Assembly (NCBI GenBank): GCA_934621605.1
Contig: CAKTUZ010000004.1
Span: forward strand, 1-64,000
DNA: 64,000 bases
From: an uncultured bacterium
Lineage (GTDB): Bacteria; Vulcanimicrobiota; Xenobia; Xenobiales; Xenobiaceae
Direction of reading: 5' to 3'
In this document: positions 17,756-27,426 of the stretch, one piece after another
Layout: every line of letters begins with the position of its first letter
Numbering within the stretch: position 1 is the stretch's first letter
Translations under genes and position numbers: made by a program
Notes under the pieces: generated by a model
What the model was told of the DNA's origin: nothing
What the model saw: the letters and a program-made list of their open reading frames with translations, nothing else
The model's database searches: none

Positions 17756-18997
17756 TCAGCGAATTTGACCTTCGCCTTCGATAAGGTACTTATCTGTAGT
17801 TAAAGCTTCTAAACCGAGCGGGCCGCGAGCATGAAGCTTTTGAGTGGATATACCTATTTCAGCACCAAAGCCAAATTCGCCGCCGTCGGTGAAGCGGGTG
17901 GAAGCGTTTACATAAACTGCACAGGAGGTTATGCGCTGTTGGAACTGTTTGGCAGCTTGCCAATCTTCAGTGACAATAGCCTCGGAATGGCCTGAAGAAT
18001 GAGCGTTAATATGTTCGACAGCTTCGTCTATGCCGTCTACAATTTTTACGGCTATATCTAAGCTGAGATATTCTTTATCCCAATCTTCTTCAGTAGCGGG
18101 AACGGTTCGCTCGGTTAAAGCGCATACCTTGGGAGAACCATGTAAAGTAACCTCGGCCATATCGTCAGCTTCAGCTATTTTTTGCAAAAATTGTGGAGCG
18201 ACTTCAGAATCGATAAGTAAGGTCTCTAAAGCGTTGCAAACGCCGGGACGCTGAGTTTTGCCGTTAATTAAAATATTGAGAGCCATATCCAAATCGGCAC
18301 TTTTATGTACATAAAGATGACAATTGCCTACGCCTGTTTCGATAACCGGAACGGTGGCTATTTCTTTAACTCTACTAATTAGACTATGACCGCCGCGAGG
18401 AATAATGCAATCGATTATACCATTCATTTTGGCCAGCTCTTCGACAGCTTGGCGGCCTTCGTTTTCTACGGGAATGATAAAATCGGGATCTAAGCCACAC
18501 TCACGAAGGGCTTGGCGCATACTGCTAGCCAACACTTTATTAGATTCGGCAGCATGAGAAGAACCGCGCAATAAGCAAGCATTCCCAGATTTTAAGCAAA
18601 GCACGGCTGAGTCTACGGTTACGTTGGGGCGAGCTTCGTAGATCATGGCAATAACGCCTAAAGGCACTTGCACTTTGCGTATGCAAAGACCGTTGGGGCG
18701 AGTCCAACCTATTTCGCGACCTACGGGATCGTCAAGCTGAGCCACTTTAAGTACACTATCTGCTAAAGCTAAAATGCGAGCTGAGGTAAGACTGAGTCTG
18801 TCTAAAAAAGCAGGTGTGGCCCCCTCTTGAGCAGCCTTGGCCACGTCTATTTTGTTCGCTTCTAAAATTTGCTCCTGATCGGCTAAAAGTTGTCCGGCAA
18901 TTTTTTCTAAAGCTTGGTTTTTCTCTCTGGTTTTTAAATTGGCCAGGGCAAAAGAAGCTTTTCTGGCTTTTTGGGCTAATTCGCGTACTGTATTCAT
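17756..18997 (-). CDS. proA: Gamma-glutamyl phosphate reductase
   Basis: 413 residues, the normal length. It reduces gamma-glutamyl phosphate to glutamate semialdehyde with NADPH, the second step of proline synthesis. Family blocks are clear: PLGVIAMIYEARPNVTVD, ALCLKSGNACLLRGSSHA, the catalytic-cysteine region NGKTQRPGVCNALETLL, and the C-terminal FTDGGEFGFGAEIGISTQKLHARGP block. The partner proB is 11.5 kb away on the other strand. First gene of a three-gene minus-strand unit, divergent from the ABC-F gene. Confidence 0.95.
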   Translation of the reverse strand: MNTVRELAQKARKASFALANLKTREKNQALEKIAGQLLADQEQILEANKIDVAKAAQEGATPAFLDRLSLTSARILALADSVLKVAQLDDPVGREIGWTRPNGLCIRKVQVPLGVIAMIYEARPNVTVDSAVLCLKSGNACLLRGSSHAAESNKVLASSMRQALRECGLDPDFIIPVENEGRQAVEELAKMNGIIDCIIPRGGHSLISRVKEIATVPVIETGVGNCHLYVHKSADLDMALNILINGKTQRPGVCNALETLLIDSEVAPQFLQKIAEADDMAEVTLHGSPKVCALTERTVPATEEDWDKEYLSLDIAVKIVDGIDEAVEHINAHSSGHSEAIVTEDWQAAKQFQQRITSCAVYVNASTRFTDGGEFGFGAEIGISTQKLHARGPLGLEALTTDKYLIEGEGQIR

Positions 18998-19147
18998 GAT
19001 TATTCCTTAACAAAATTGTTCGTTAAAAATCGGCTAGGATCCGTCTTAACAAATCTTATGTTCGGCCTAAGCTTAGTTGAGTGCCAAATTCTTTGAGCGA
19101 CTTTTTTGTTCTTCCTGCTTAGTATTGTGCATATAGTGTAGGCCTGT

Positions 19148-19175
19148 TTGTTCTCCACTCGGTTTGTGTTATTAT
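19148..19175 (+). promoter_or_regulatory. Candidate leaderless promoter of the ABC-F gene
   Basis: TTGTTC (19148-19153), a 16-nt spacer and TATTAT (19170-19175), ending 7 nt before the GTG at 19183. There is no Shine-Dalgarno sequence in front of that codon. Confidence 0.5.
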
Positions 19176-19182
19176 CAACGGC

Positions 19183-21162
19183 GTGATTCACGTAGTTAAT
19201 TTAAATAAGTCTTTCGGCGCTCATGTTATTTTGGACGACGTTAGTTTCGCTGTGGCGCCGGGCGAAAAAGTTGCTTTAGTAGGTCGCAACGGTTGTGGCA
19301 AAACTACTTTGCTACATGTTATTTGCGGTACCGAGCCTTACGATAGCGGTTCCATTATTTTGGGGCCCTCTTGTCAAGTAGGTTATTTGGGCCAGGAAGG
19401 TCAGCTCAACCACAGTTTAACTCTCTATCAAGAGATGGAACAAGTTTTTGCCGATGTTAAAGTGCTTGAAGCCGAAGTGCGCTCTTTAGAAGAGCAAATG
19501 GCCAAGTTGGGTGAATCTGGCGATCCTGCCGACGCCGAGCGTTTGCAGTCGGTACTCAATCGCTATGGTCGCTGTCGTATGCGCTTAGAACACAGTGAAC
19601 CGGAGCTTATTGACGCCAAGATTCGCAGTACTTTACACGGTTTGGGATTTACTGACGGCGACATGGATCGCTTAACTTCTGAATTTAGCGGCGGTTGGCA
19701 AATGCGCGGATCTATGGCCAAATTGCTTTTGCGCGATCCTGATTTGTTGCTTTTGGATGAACCTACCAACCATTTGGATATTTATGCTGCCGAATGGTTG
19801 GAAGATTATATTCGCAAGAGTTCAGCTACTGTAATTTTGGTCTCGCATGATCGCTATTTTATGGATAATTGTATAAGCCGCGTTCTAGAATTGCGCCACA
19901 CCAAAATTAACGATTATGTCGGCAATTACAGCTTTTACGCAGAAGAGCGAGAGCGTAGACGCGAACAGCAGGAAGCCGCTTATCAAAATCAGCAAAAGAG
20001 GCTGAAGCAGGAAATGCGCTTTGTAGAGCGTTTCCGTTACAAAGCTACTTTGGCAACTCGCGTACAGAGTCGCCTTAAACTTATAGAAAAACGCGATTTA
20101 ATTGAAGCTCCCGATAAGGATCAGCGCTCTTTAAAAGCTCAGTTCGCTGCAGCTTCTGCTTCTGGCCAATCTGTGCTTTCGGTTAAAAATATTTGCAAAT
20201 CTTATGGTGAGCGTCAGGTTCTCACTGGCTTAAGCTTAGAAGTACAGCGTGGTGAAAGGATGGCTTTGGTTGGTGGCAACGGAGTGGGGAAGTCTACGCT
20301 TTTGCGTTTATTGGCTGGTTTAGAAGAACCTGACAGTGGCAAGATCAAAGTCGGCTACAAGCTAGAACCTGTTTATTATGCTCAACATCAAGCTGAATCG
20401 TTGGATATGAGTCGTACCATTTTGGAAGAAGTTTACGCTGTTTGCAGTTTTGATGTCGATCAAACTCGAGTGCGTACCATCTTGGGATGTTTGCTTTTTG
20501 AAGGAGACGACGTTAATAAAGAAATTTCTGTACTCAGCGGAGGAGAGCGTAGCCGCGTGGCTTTGGCACGTTGTATTTTGCAACCTTCCAACTTGTTGCT
20601 TTTAGACGAGCCTACTAATCATTTGGATATTGAGTCGCGCCAAGCTTTACTTGATGCTTTGCAAGATTATCCTGGCACAGTAATGATCGTTACCCACGAT
20701 CGTTTCTTTATGAACGAATTGGCCGATGTTGTGGTGGAAATTCGTCAGGGACGAGCTTTTCGTTATTTGGGAAATTATGATGATTATGTAGAGGCTCGTC
20801 GCAAAGAAGTGCAGCGTGAAGCGCTTGAAAAGGCCGGAAGAGGCAAACCGGCCTTAACTAAGACTCAGCAAGCTAAAAACCGCAAAGCTGCTTTGGCAGC
20901 CTATCAACAAAGTAAAGCCGAAAACGAAAATAGTAAAGCGTCTAGTCAAGTTGGCAGTAAGTTTAAGTGGAAATTTTCTGCCTTAGAAAAGCGCATTTGT
21001 ACTTTGGAAGAGGAAATGCAAGCTCTAGGTGAGCGTTTGTCCGATCCGGCTCTTTATAACGACCTCGAAAAACTTAAGAAATTACGCGATGAATATGACA
21101 GCAAGCAACAGGAAAACACAGAACTTATGGTCATTTGGGAGCAAATGGCTGACGAACAATAA
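19183..21162 (+). CDS. ABC-F family ATPase (ribosome-associated)
   Basis: 659 residues with two ATP-binding cassettes and no membrane domain. Cassette 1 has Walker A GRNGCGKTT (about residue 35), signature FSGGWQ and Walker B LLLLDEPTNHLDI. A charged linker with the RRREQQEAAYQNQQKR stretch follows (about 250-330). Cassette 2 has GGNGVGKST, LSGGERS and LLLLDEPTNHLDI. The C-terminus (about 590-655) is a coiled coil as in Uup/YheS-type proteins. ABC-F proteins act at the ribosomal E site or in antibiotic protection. Which subtype cannot be told by eye. Confidence 0.88.
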   Translation: MIHVVNLNKSFGAHVILDDVSFAVAPGEKVALVGRNGCGKTTLLHVICGTEPYDSGSIILGPSCQVGYLGQEGQLNHSLTLYQEMEQVFADVKVLEAEVRSLEEQMAKLGESGDPADAERLQSVLNRYGRCRMRLEHSEPELIDAKIRSTLHGLGFTDGDMDRLTSEFSGGWQMRGSMAKLLLRDPDLLLLDEPTNHLDIYAAEWLEDYIRKSSATVILVSHDRYFMDNCISRVLELRHTKINDYVGNYSFYAEERERRREQQEAAYQNQQKRLKQEMRFVERFRYKATLATRVQSRLKLIEKRDLIEAPDKDQRSLKAQFAAASASGQSVLSVKNICKSYGERQVLTGLSLEVQRGERMALVGGNGVGKSTLLRLLAGLEEPDSGKIKVGYKLEPVYYAQHQAESLDMSRTILEEVYAVCSFDVDQTRVRTILGCLLFEGDDVNKEISVLSGGERSRVALARCILQPSNLLLLDEPTNHLDIESRQALLDALQDYPGTVMIVTHDRFFMNELADVVVEIRQGRAFRYLGNYDDYVEARRKEVQREALEKAGRGKPALTKTQQAKNRKAALAAYQQSKAENENSKASSQVGSKFKWKFSALEKRICTLEEEMQALGERLSDPALYNDLEKLKKLRDEYDSKQQENTELMVIWEQMADEQ

Positions 21163-21290
21163 TATTATTTGTCGATTGTTCTGGAGGCAGCTGTTTACAA
21201 TAAAGTAAAAAGAGCGACCGGGCAGACAACAAAGCTGAGCGATTTTCGGCACAGAAGCAGTTGAAGCTGCCAATCAGAGGAGAGTAGGCG

Positions 21291-22538
21291 ATGCAGAGGA
21301 GTTGGAAATCTAGGGCCTTATTTTTCGGTATAGGTTTAGTTGTTGGCGCTGGAGTTTGGTGTGGACTTAACTACGAGAGTTTGTATGGAGTCAGTGTCTC
21401 TTCTAAGCTTACAACGAAGCCAACAGCTGCTAAACCGGCGCCAATGAGTGATGGCGCTAATAAAGCTGGAACTGTTATGCATCAATTGCCGCAAATACCT
21501 CAAGTTCGTGGTGAAGAACAATTGCGTCAGGCCGTGAGAGATTATGCCGATTATTTGGAAGCTTCCTCTAGTAAAAAACTTGAAGTTGCTAAGTTGGCCG
21601 CTGTTTTACAAGAAGCTTGGCCATTAAAAGACGGCGATTTGCCTATGCTCTACATGTATAAATATCCACTGCGTTCGGCTTTGGAAAAATTGCAGGAACT
21701 TGATCCGCAATTAAAATCTTTGGGCTCTGAAGCACAGTTGCTCGTCGATAAGCAAGGACACTGGAATGTGCAAGCCAAAGGTTGGCAGTTTGGCCCTTTT
21801 GAAGAAGCCGTCTATCAGACTTATTTTACCGATAAAAATAAGGATTTTTCCTTGAGTCGCTCGTTGGAGATCCTGTTGGCGATACGCAATCGCGACTACG
21901 ATAAAATGCAAGATTTGCATAATAAAATCGGCTTGGGCCCGGCTCCTCAGTGGCCTTTGGAGGCTTTTCGTCAGCTTTACGCTTATGCTACCGGCGAAGG
22001 TGGTTTTAAGCAAATGGAAGAGCTTAAGAAGTTGCTGCCTGAGGGGAAAAATTGGCAGGGGGCTAGCTGGTGCGAAATAGGCTATGGCAGCGGTAAGATC
22101 TTTTCCGCTTTGAGAGCTGAGTTGGGGGGTGAGGGCACCATTTGGGCGGTGGAAATCGACTCTTCCTGTAAGCGCTTCGCTGGGGATTTGCTAGCTTCCG
22201 GGTTTACCGATTGGGGTAACATTAAATTTATAGACGGTTCTTACAGAAATTGTCATATGCCTGCTCAAAGTGTAGACGTAGTTCATGCTGGCCTAATTCA
22301 TATCGGTGACGGGCCGGATGAATTAATTCAACGCGATTGGTTGCCGTTGCTGGCCAGTATAAAGAAAGCCTTGAAAAAGGACGGTTTACTTTTGATTGAC
22401 GATGGAGGCGATCCTCCGATAGAGAGGGTAAGAACTGTCATGAAAATGGCTGGTTTTAAAGAAGTAAAAATGGTGACTGGACAAAATACGGATTCAAAAC
22501 ATCCTTGCTTTGTAGCCGCTTTCGCTCCTGAAAATTAA
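21291..22538 (+). CDS. Membrane-anchored protein with methyltransferase-like domain
   Basis: 415 residues, ATG after AGAGGAGAG. Residues 1-8 are basic and about 9-28 form one membrane segment (ALFFGIGLVVGAGVWCGL). By the positive-inside rule the rest would be outside the cytoplasm. A Pro/Ala/Thr-rich linker and a helical domain (about 60-240) precede a Rossmann methyltransferase-like domain (about 255-410), with WCEIGYGSGKIFSAL as motif I, IWAVEID as motif II, FIDGSYRN and HAGLIHIGDG. The topology is odd for a SAM enzyme. There is no lipobox. Confidence 0.65.
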   Translation: MQRSWKSRALFFGIGLVVGAGVWCGLNYESLYGVSVSSKLTTKPTAAKPAPMSDGANKAGTVMHQLPQIPQVRGEEQLRQAVRDYADYLEASSSKKLEVAKLAAVLQEAWPLKDGDLPMLYMYKYPLRSALEKLQELDPQLKSLGSEAQLLVDKQGHWNVQAKGWQFGPFEEAVYQTYFTDKNKDFSLSRSLEILLAIRNRDYDKMQDLHNKIGLGPAPQWPLEAFRQLYAYATGEGGFKQMEELKKLLPEGKNWQGASWCEIGYGSGKIFSALRAELGGEGTIWAVEIDSSCKRFAGDLLASGFTDWGNIKFIDGSYRNCHMPAQSVDVVHAGLIHIGDGPDELIQRDWLPLLASIKKALKKDGLLLIDDGGDPPIERVRTVMKMAGFKEVKMVTGQNTDSKHPCFVAAFAPEN

Positions 22539-22643
22539 GTTTTCCCAACCGAAACTAATTTGGGTAAATGAACGGGAACATTTGCAGAGCTTAGGCCAAT
22601 TCCAGGAGGGAATAGCTCTTTTGAAGGGAAAGGTAGAAGAGAA

Positions 22644-23138
22644 ATGTTGTGTGTGGCTTGTGGTAAAATTACTGATTCTGTAGATGTTTGTGAGCATTGC
22701 AAAGCTCCTCTGCCTTCCAGAACGGCGGTTCCTCCTTATCAGAACGGTCCCATGCTTGAAATAGCCGAATTGGTCGCTGATTGGGAAGACGGAAAACTGC
22801 AACTTAACGAACTGGAAAAACGTGTGGAAGAGCGTACTGCTTTCTATAATACCAGGTTATCGGAAGTGCAAACTATGGACGTTCCTGAGGACGTTCGTGC
22901 TGAAATTACTGAGGAATTAAATGTCGGCCGTATGGGCTTGGAAAGTTTGCTCAGGGCTTTGGACTTGGTTAAAAAGTATGCTCAGAATGACGATATTTCT
23001 GTGCGTACTCTGGCTCTTCAAGCTGCTGAAAGCGGAACCAAAATGCTCAATAAGGCTATGCGCCTGAATTGGAAATCGTATACTATGCTCCAAGCCAGCA
23101 CAGAAGAAATGTTGGCTCTGGCGCAGAAGAGTGTATGA
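22644..23138 (+). CDS. Zinc-ribbon helical protein, paralogue B
   Basis: 164 residues. The N-terminus is a short zinc ribbon (CVAC, then CEHC). A helical body follows, with the same conserved spots as the protein at 8239-8748: MDVPED, EELNVGRMGLE, and NKAMRLN near the C-terminus. The start is ATG with AAAGG about 11 nt upstream. It lies between the anchored methyltransferase-like gene and ppdK. Function unknown. Confidence 0.65.
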   Translation: MLCVACGKITDSVDVCEHCKAPLPSRTAVPPYQNGPMLEIAELVADWEDGKLQLNELEKRVEERTAFYNTRLSEVQTMDVPEDVRAEITEELNVGRMGLESLLRALDLVKKYAQNDDISVRTLALQAAESGTKMLNKAMRLNWKSYTMLQASTEEMLALAQKSV

Positions 23139-23334
23139 ACAGAGTCGGTTAATTTGACTATGTCGGGGGAAGAAAAGTTTTTGGAAGCGAACCGCCGATT
23201 TTTTTCTGCGGCCTCGCTTTGCTTTGGGTTTAGGATCCGTATAGTCATAAATCTAAAGCGCAAGATTACTAAAATCACAAACCGCATGCAGTGGGAAATA
23301 TCCCTGCTGCGGCGTTGGAAGGGAAAGGCAATAA

Positions 23335-26244
23335 ATGACTTGTAGTTGTGATAGTTGGCGTAAAAAGCTGACCAATGAGAAAGCTACTTACCAATTTGAA
23401 GAAGGCAACGCTGAAATGCGCGCTCTTCTGGGCGGCAAAGGCGCCAACCTGGCTGAGATGACCCGTATGGGAATCCCCGTACCTCCCGGCTTTACTGTAA
23501 CGACTGAAGTTTGCAACATGTACTATGAGCTGGGCAAGATTATGCCTCCCGGCTTAGATGAAGAAATTGAAGAGCAGATGGCCACTCTGGCTAAGAAGAT
23601 GGACAAAGGCTTCGGCTGCTCCAAGAACCCTCTCTTGGTCTCTGTTCGCTCCGGTGCCAAATTCTCTATGCCCGGTATGATGGACACCATCCTCAACCTC
23701 GGTCTCAATGACGAAACCGTAAAAGGATTGGCCGAGCAGTCTAACGACGAGCGTTTCGCTTATGACGCTTATCGTCGTTTTATTATGATGTTCTCCGACG
23801 TAGTGATGGATCTTCCCAAGTCTGAGTTTGAGAAGATTTTGCGTGCTAAAAAGGACGCCGAAGGTGTAAAAGAAGACTCCAAGCTTTCTGCTGCCGCCTT
23901 GAAAGAAGTTGTAGAACTCTACAAGAAACTCTTCAAAGAGGAGAAGGGCTTCGACTTCCCCCAGGATGTTCATCAGCAGCTTAAGGAAGCCGTATTGGCC
24001 GTATTCCGCTCTTGGATGAACGAGCGTGCTATCATCTATCGCAATCACGAGAAGATTCCTCATAACTTGGGTACTGCTGTAAACGTACAGGCTATGTGCT
24101 TTGGTAACATGGGCGAAAATTCCGGTACCGGTGTAGCTTTCAGCCGCGACTATAATGATGGTACAAAAGGCTTGGTCGGTGACTTCCTCTTAAACGCTCA
24201 GGGCGAAGACGTTGTAGCCGGTATCCGCAAAGTCTCTCCTATCGACGAGCTCAAGAGAATTATGCCTGAGAGCTATAAAGCTCTGTCCGATATTGCCAAT
24301 AATTTGGAATTGCACTACAAGGACCTTCAGGATATGGAATTTACCATTGAAAAAGGTCGCTTGTTCATGCTTCAGACCCGTAATGGTAAGAGAACTGCTG
24401 CCGCTGCTGTTAAGATCGCCGTCGACATGGTTCATGAAGGTCTTATTACCAAAGAAGAAGCTGTTATGCGCGTAGCTCCCGATCAGCTTGATCGCTTGCT
24501 TCACCCCTTCATTCCTGACAAGGTGAAGAAACAAGCCAAAGCCGACGGTAACATGTTAGCCAAAGGTACTGCCGCCTCTCCCGGTGCTGCTTGCGGTCGT
24601 GTAGTCTTTGACAAGAATGAGGCTGTCCGCCTCCACAACGAGACTCCCGTTATCTTGGTTCGTGTCGATACCACCCCCGAAGACGCTGCTGGTATGTTGG
24701 TGGCTAAGGGTATTCTCACTTCTACTGGTGGCCCTTCATCTCACGCCGCTTTGGTCGCTCGCGGCTGGGGTATCCCTTGTGTAGTAGGTTGTGAAGCTTT
24801 ACATATTGACGTTGAGAACAAGACTGTTATCGTAGGTAACAAGTCCTTCAAAGATGGTGATTTCCTTACTATCGATGGTTCCACCGGCGAAGTCATGCTT
24901 GGCGAACTTCCTTTGGAAGAGCCCAAAGACCTTACTCCCGAGACCAAAGAGCTTTTAGGCTGGGCTGACGAAGTCAAGCGCTTGAGAGTATATGCCAACG
25001 CTGATAATCCCAAGGATGCTGCCAGAGCCAGAGCTTTCGGCGCTGCCGGTATCGGTCTGTGCCGTACCGAGCATATGTTCATGGAAACTGAGCGTTTGCC
25101 TTACGTACAGGACATGATCCTCATCGCTGGTGAAGCTGAAAACGGTAATCGTGCCCGTCAGGCTATCGTTAAAGAGCTCGCCGAAGCTACTGGTCGTCAC
25201 AAAGAAGCTTTGGAAGCCAAGTTGGCTGAGTTCGACAAAGAGCATATGCCCGTTTGGAACCGTTACCAGGAACTCCTGGGCAAATTGCTTGATTTCCAGC
25301 GCGGCGACTTCCGTGGCATTTTGGAAGCCATGCAAGGTTGCTGGACTATTATCCGCTTAATCGACCCGCCCTTACATGAGTTCCTTCCTAAGCACGGCCC
25401 TCTCTTTGAGGATGTCGTTCGCCTCAGAACTCTCAAAGGTGTCGATGAGAAAGCTTACGAGGCTGCTTTGGCCGAGATCCGCGCCAAGCGCGGTGCCGAC
25501 GTCACCTTAGATAGCTTGGTATCCCTCCTCGGTCGTGTCGAGAAGATGAGTGAGTGCAACCCCATGCTTGGTTTGCGCGTCTGCCGTTTAGGTATCGTCT
25601 TCCCTGAAATCGTCAAAATGCAAGTTCGCGGTATTATGGAAGCTGCTTGCGGTCTGGTTAAAAACGGTATCGATGCTAAGCCCGAGATTATGATCCCCGG
25701 TGTAGGTACTGTTGAAGAGATGCGCTGGAATCGTAAGATGGTAACTGAGATGGCTGAAAAGGTTATGGCCGAAACTGGTGTAACTGTGAAGTACAAAGTC
25801 GGTACTATGGTTGAGATTCCCAGAGCTGCTTTGACTGCTGGTGATATTGCCACTGAAGCCGAGTTCTTCAGCTTCGGTACTAACGACCTCTCTCAGACCA
25901 CTTTTGGTTACTCCCGTGACGACGCTGCTAAGACCTTCGTGCCTATCTACTTGGATCAGCATATCTTGAAGGCTGATCCTTTCCAGGTATTGGATCAGGT
26001 TGGTGTAGGCCGTTTAATGAAGATGGCCGTGAAAGAAGGCCGCGCTACTCGCGGTGAAGATATGGAAATCGGTATTTGTGGTGAGCATGGCGGCGAGCCT
26101 TCTTCCGTCGCTTTCTGCCACGAGATTGGCTTGACTTACGTATCTTGCTCTCCTTACCGCGTACCTATCGCTCGTTTGGCTGCCGCTCAGGCTGCCGTTC
26201 GCGAGAAACGCAACGGTCAAGGCGCTACTGCTGACATTCGCTAG
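23335..26244 (+). CDS. ppdK: Pyruvate, phosphate dikinase
   Basis: 969 residues. It interconverts pyruvate, ATP and phosphate with phosphoenolpyruvate, AMP and pyrophosphate. The N-terminal nucleotide domain has LGGKGANLAEM and VRSGAKFSMPGMMDTILNLG. The swivelling domain has the phosphohistidine segment STGGPSSHAALVARGWGIPCVVG (His near residue 468; the family often reads GGMTSHA). The C-terminal PEP domain has GIGLCRTEHMF, GTMVEIPRAAL, FSFGTNDLSQ and GICGEHGGEP. The length is somewhat above the family's usual 880-900. C-ending codons are more frequent than in most neighbours, as in rpoB and rpoC, which fits high expression. A hairpin lies in the leader near 23286-23312. Confidence 0.95.
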   Translation: MTCSCDSWRKKLTNEKATYQFEEGNAEMRALLGGKGANLAEMTRMGIPVPPGFTVTTEVCNMYYELGKIMPPGLDEEIEEQMATLAKKMDKGFGCSKNPLLVSVRSGAKFSMPGMMDTILNLGLNDETVKGLAEQSNDERFAYDAYRRFIMMFSDVVMDLPKSEFEKILRAKKDAEGVKEDSKLSAAALKEVVELYKKLFKEEKGFDFPQDVHQQLKEAVLAVFRSWMNERAIIYRNHEKIPHNLGTAVNVQAMCFGNMGENSGTGVAFSRDYNDGTKGLVGDFLLNAQGEDVVAGIRKVSPIDELKRIMPESYKALSDIANNLELHYKDLQDMEFTIEKGRLFMLQTRNGKRTAAAAVKIAVDMVHEGLITKEEAVMRVAPDQLDRLLHPFIPDKVKKQAKADGNMLAKGTAASPGAACGRVVFDKNEAVRLHNETPVILVRVDTTPEDAAGMLVAKGILTSTGGPSSHAALVARGWGIPCVVGCEALHIDVENKTVIVGNKSFKDGDFLTIDGSTGEVMLGELPLEEPKDLTPETKELLGWADEVKRLRVYANADNPKDAARARAFGAAGIGLCRTEHMFMETERLPYVQDMILIAGEAENGNRARQAIVKELAEATGRHKEALEAKLAEFDKEHMPVWNRYQELLGKLLDFQRGDFRGILEAMQGCWTIIRLIDPPLHEFLPKHGPLFEDVVRLRTLKGVDEKAYEAALAEIRAKRGADVTLDSLVSLLGRVEKMSECNPMLGLRVCRLGIVFPEIVKMQVRGIMEAACGLVKNGIDAKPEIMIPGVGTVEEMRWNRKMVTEMAEKVMAETGVTVKYKVGTMVEIPRAALTAGDIATEAEFFSFGTNDLSQTTFGYSRDDAAKTFVPIYLDQHILKADPFQVLDQVGVGRLMKMAVKEGRATRGEDMEIGICGEHGGEPSSVAFCHEIGLTYVSCSPYRVPIARLAAAQAAVREKRNGQGATADIR

Positions 26245-26311
26245 AATCTAGGCATTGTAATTAAGTCCTTTGGCTCGGGCTTGCTGGCTTGAGTCGAAGG
26301 GCGCTTAAAAG

Positions 26312-26353
26312 AAGGTTCCCGGGTTGGTTCTTCAGGTTGCTTGGGAACCTTTT
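26312..26353 (+). terminator. Terminator of ppdK
   Basis: AAGGTTCCC (26312-26320) pairs with GGGAACCTT (26343-26351), then TT. Confidence 0.6.
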
Positions 26354-26370
26354 GCTTATATCGAAATATT

Positions 26371-26415
26371 GAAAAAAAGAAGCCTCGCTTCTCTAAAATA
26401 GAGTAGTGAGGCTTT
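26371..26415 (-). terminator. Terminator of the XRE-type regulator
   Basis: On the minus strand AAGCCTCAC pairs with GCGAGGCTT (one mismatch), and CTTTTTTTC follows. Confidence 0.75.
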
Positions 26416-26434
26416 GTTGTTTATACAAGAAAAA

Positions 26435-27226
26435 TTATAGGTCGAGTAACTCTTGGCCCGGGCCGGTATCGTACAGTTCGTCTGTTTCGTCAGCAGCTTT
26501 GGTATTTGGCTCTGTGGAGGCGGCAGAGCTTTGGTTAGTGGACTGCTCTGCGTTGTCTTCACTATTTAATAGAGCGCTCAGAGAAACGATCTCCAGGCTT
26601 AAATGTTGCAGCGAATTTTTCAGATTGGAGGCCAGAGCTTGGATATTCTCATTGTCAGGCAGGGCTTCTTGCAGAATTTTAACTTGTTCCAGTAACCCAT
26701 CCATCCTGATTTTAGCAGCTTGAGATGAGTCTAGGCGAGCTTGCTTTAAAATTAACTGTTGCTGTTTGTGACGGTGACGTTCGTTCTGAATATACTCCAA
26801 GATATGCTGAAGAGGTTTGTAAAAACCTTGGTTTTGCTTAAGAAGAGCGCACCAGCCACGCAGTTCCTGAATAGGAATACCTAATGATTGATAACATTGA
26901 GCAATAGCTTGAATGTCCAATTTGGAAGCGTTGCGAGCGAAAACTGCTGCCAATTGTCGCTGGGCGTCGTTCAATTTTGTATAGTTGATTTTTACTCCCT
27001 GTTTAGAAAATTCGGCAGCCCAAAAGAGCTGGCGCAGAAGTTTGCGAGTAGGATGATAGTGCTTCTTTATAAGTTCAAGTTGCTTAGCGGGTAAAGAACG
27101 TTTGCCTACACCTATAGAAGATAAGTATGATGGCGTTATCTCCAATTTTTTGGCCATATCATTGATAGTCTCGCTATGTTCGACGCGAAGCTTCTTGAGC
27201 AGTTTACCCAAAATAGTTGTACTCAT
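26435..27226 (-). CDS. XRE-type helix-turn-helix regulator with long C-terminal helical domain
   Basis: 263 residues, ATG with AAAGGA upstream. Residues about 5-60 form a Cro/CI-type helix-turn-helix (LGKLLKKLRVEHSETINDMAKKLEITPSYLSSIGVGKRSLP). The rest is helical with a likely coiled coil (about 130-225) and a disordered acidic tail. No effector-binding family is recognised. It is divergent from sstT across an A/T-rich spacer, so sstT is a candidate target, but no operator was identified. Confidence 0.7.
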   Translation of the reverse strand: MSTTILGKLLKKLRVEHSETINDMAKKLEITPSYLSSIGVGKRSLPAKQLELIKKHYHPTRKLLRQLFWAAEFSKQGVKINYTKLNDAQRQLAAVFARNASKLDIQAIAQCYQSLGIPIQELRGWCALLKQNQGFYKPLQHILEYIQNERHRHKQQQLILKQARLDSSQAAKIRMDGLLEQVKILQEALPDNENIQALASNLKNSLQHLSLEIVSLSALLNSEDNAEQSTNQSSAASTEPNTKAADETDELYDTGPGQELLDL

Positions 27227-27426
27227 ACAGATCCTTTAGTTGGTAAAATGGCAGGAAACGGCCAAAATAAAACTCGTTCCTACTTCAAATTCTCCTAAAA
27301 AAAACCTTTTTTTGTCTTTTTTCTTAAAAAAACAATAATTTGCCGACAAAAAAAACTCAGTGGCAGGCGGATAGCTTTAAAAAGCCAATTTTCTAAGCAG
27401 AATAGCAGAGGAAGGTACAGAAAAAT

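Noticed and set aside
23523..26220. Many antisense ORFs inside ppdK
   Set aside because: Long genes with strong codon bias leave open antisense frames; none has family features.
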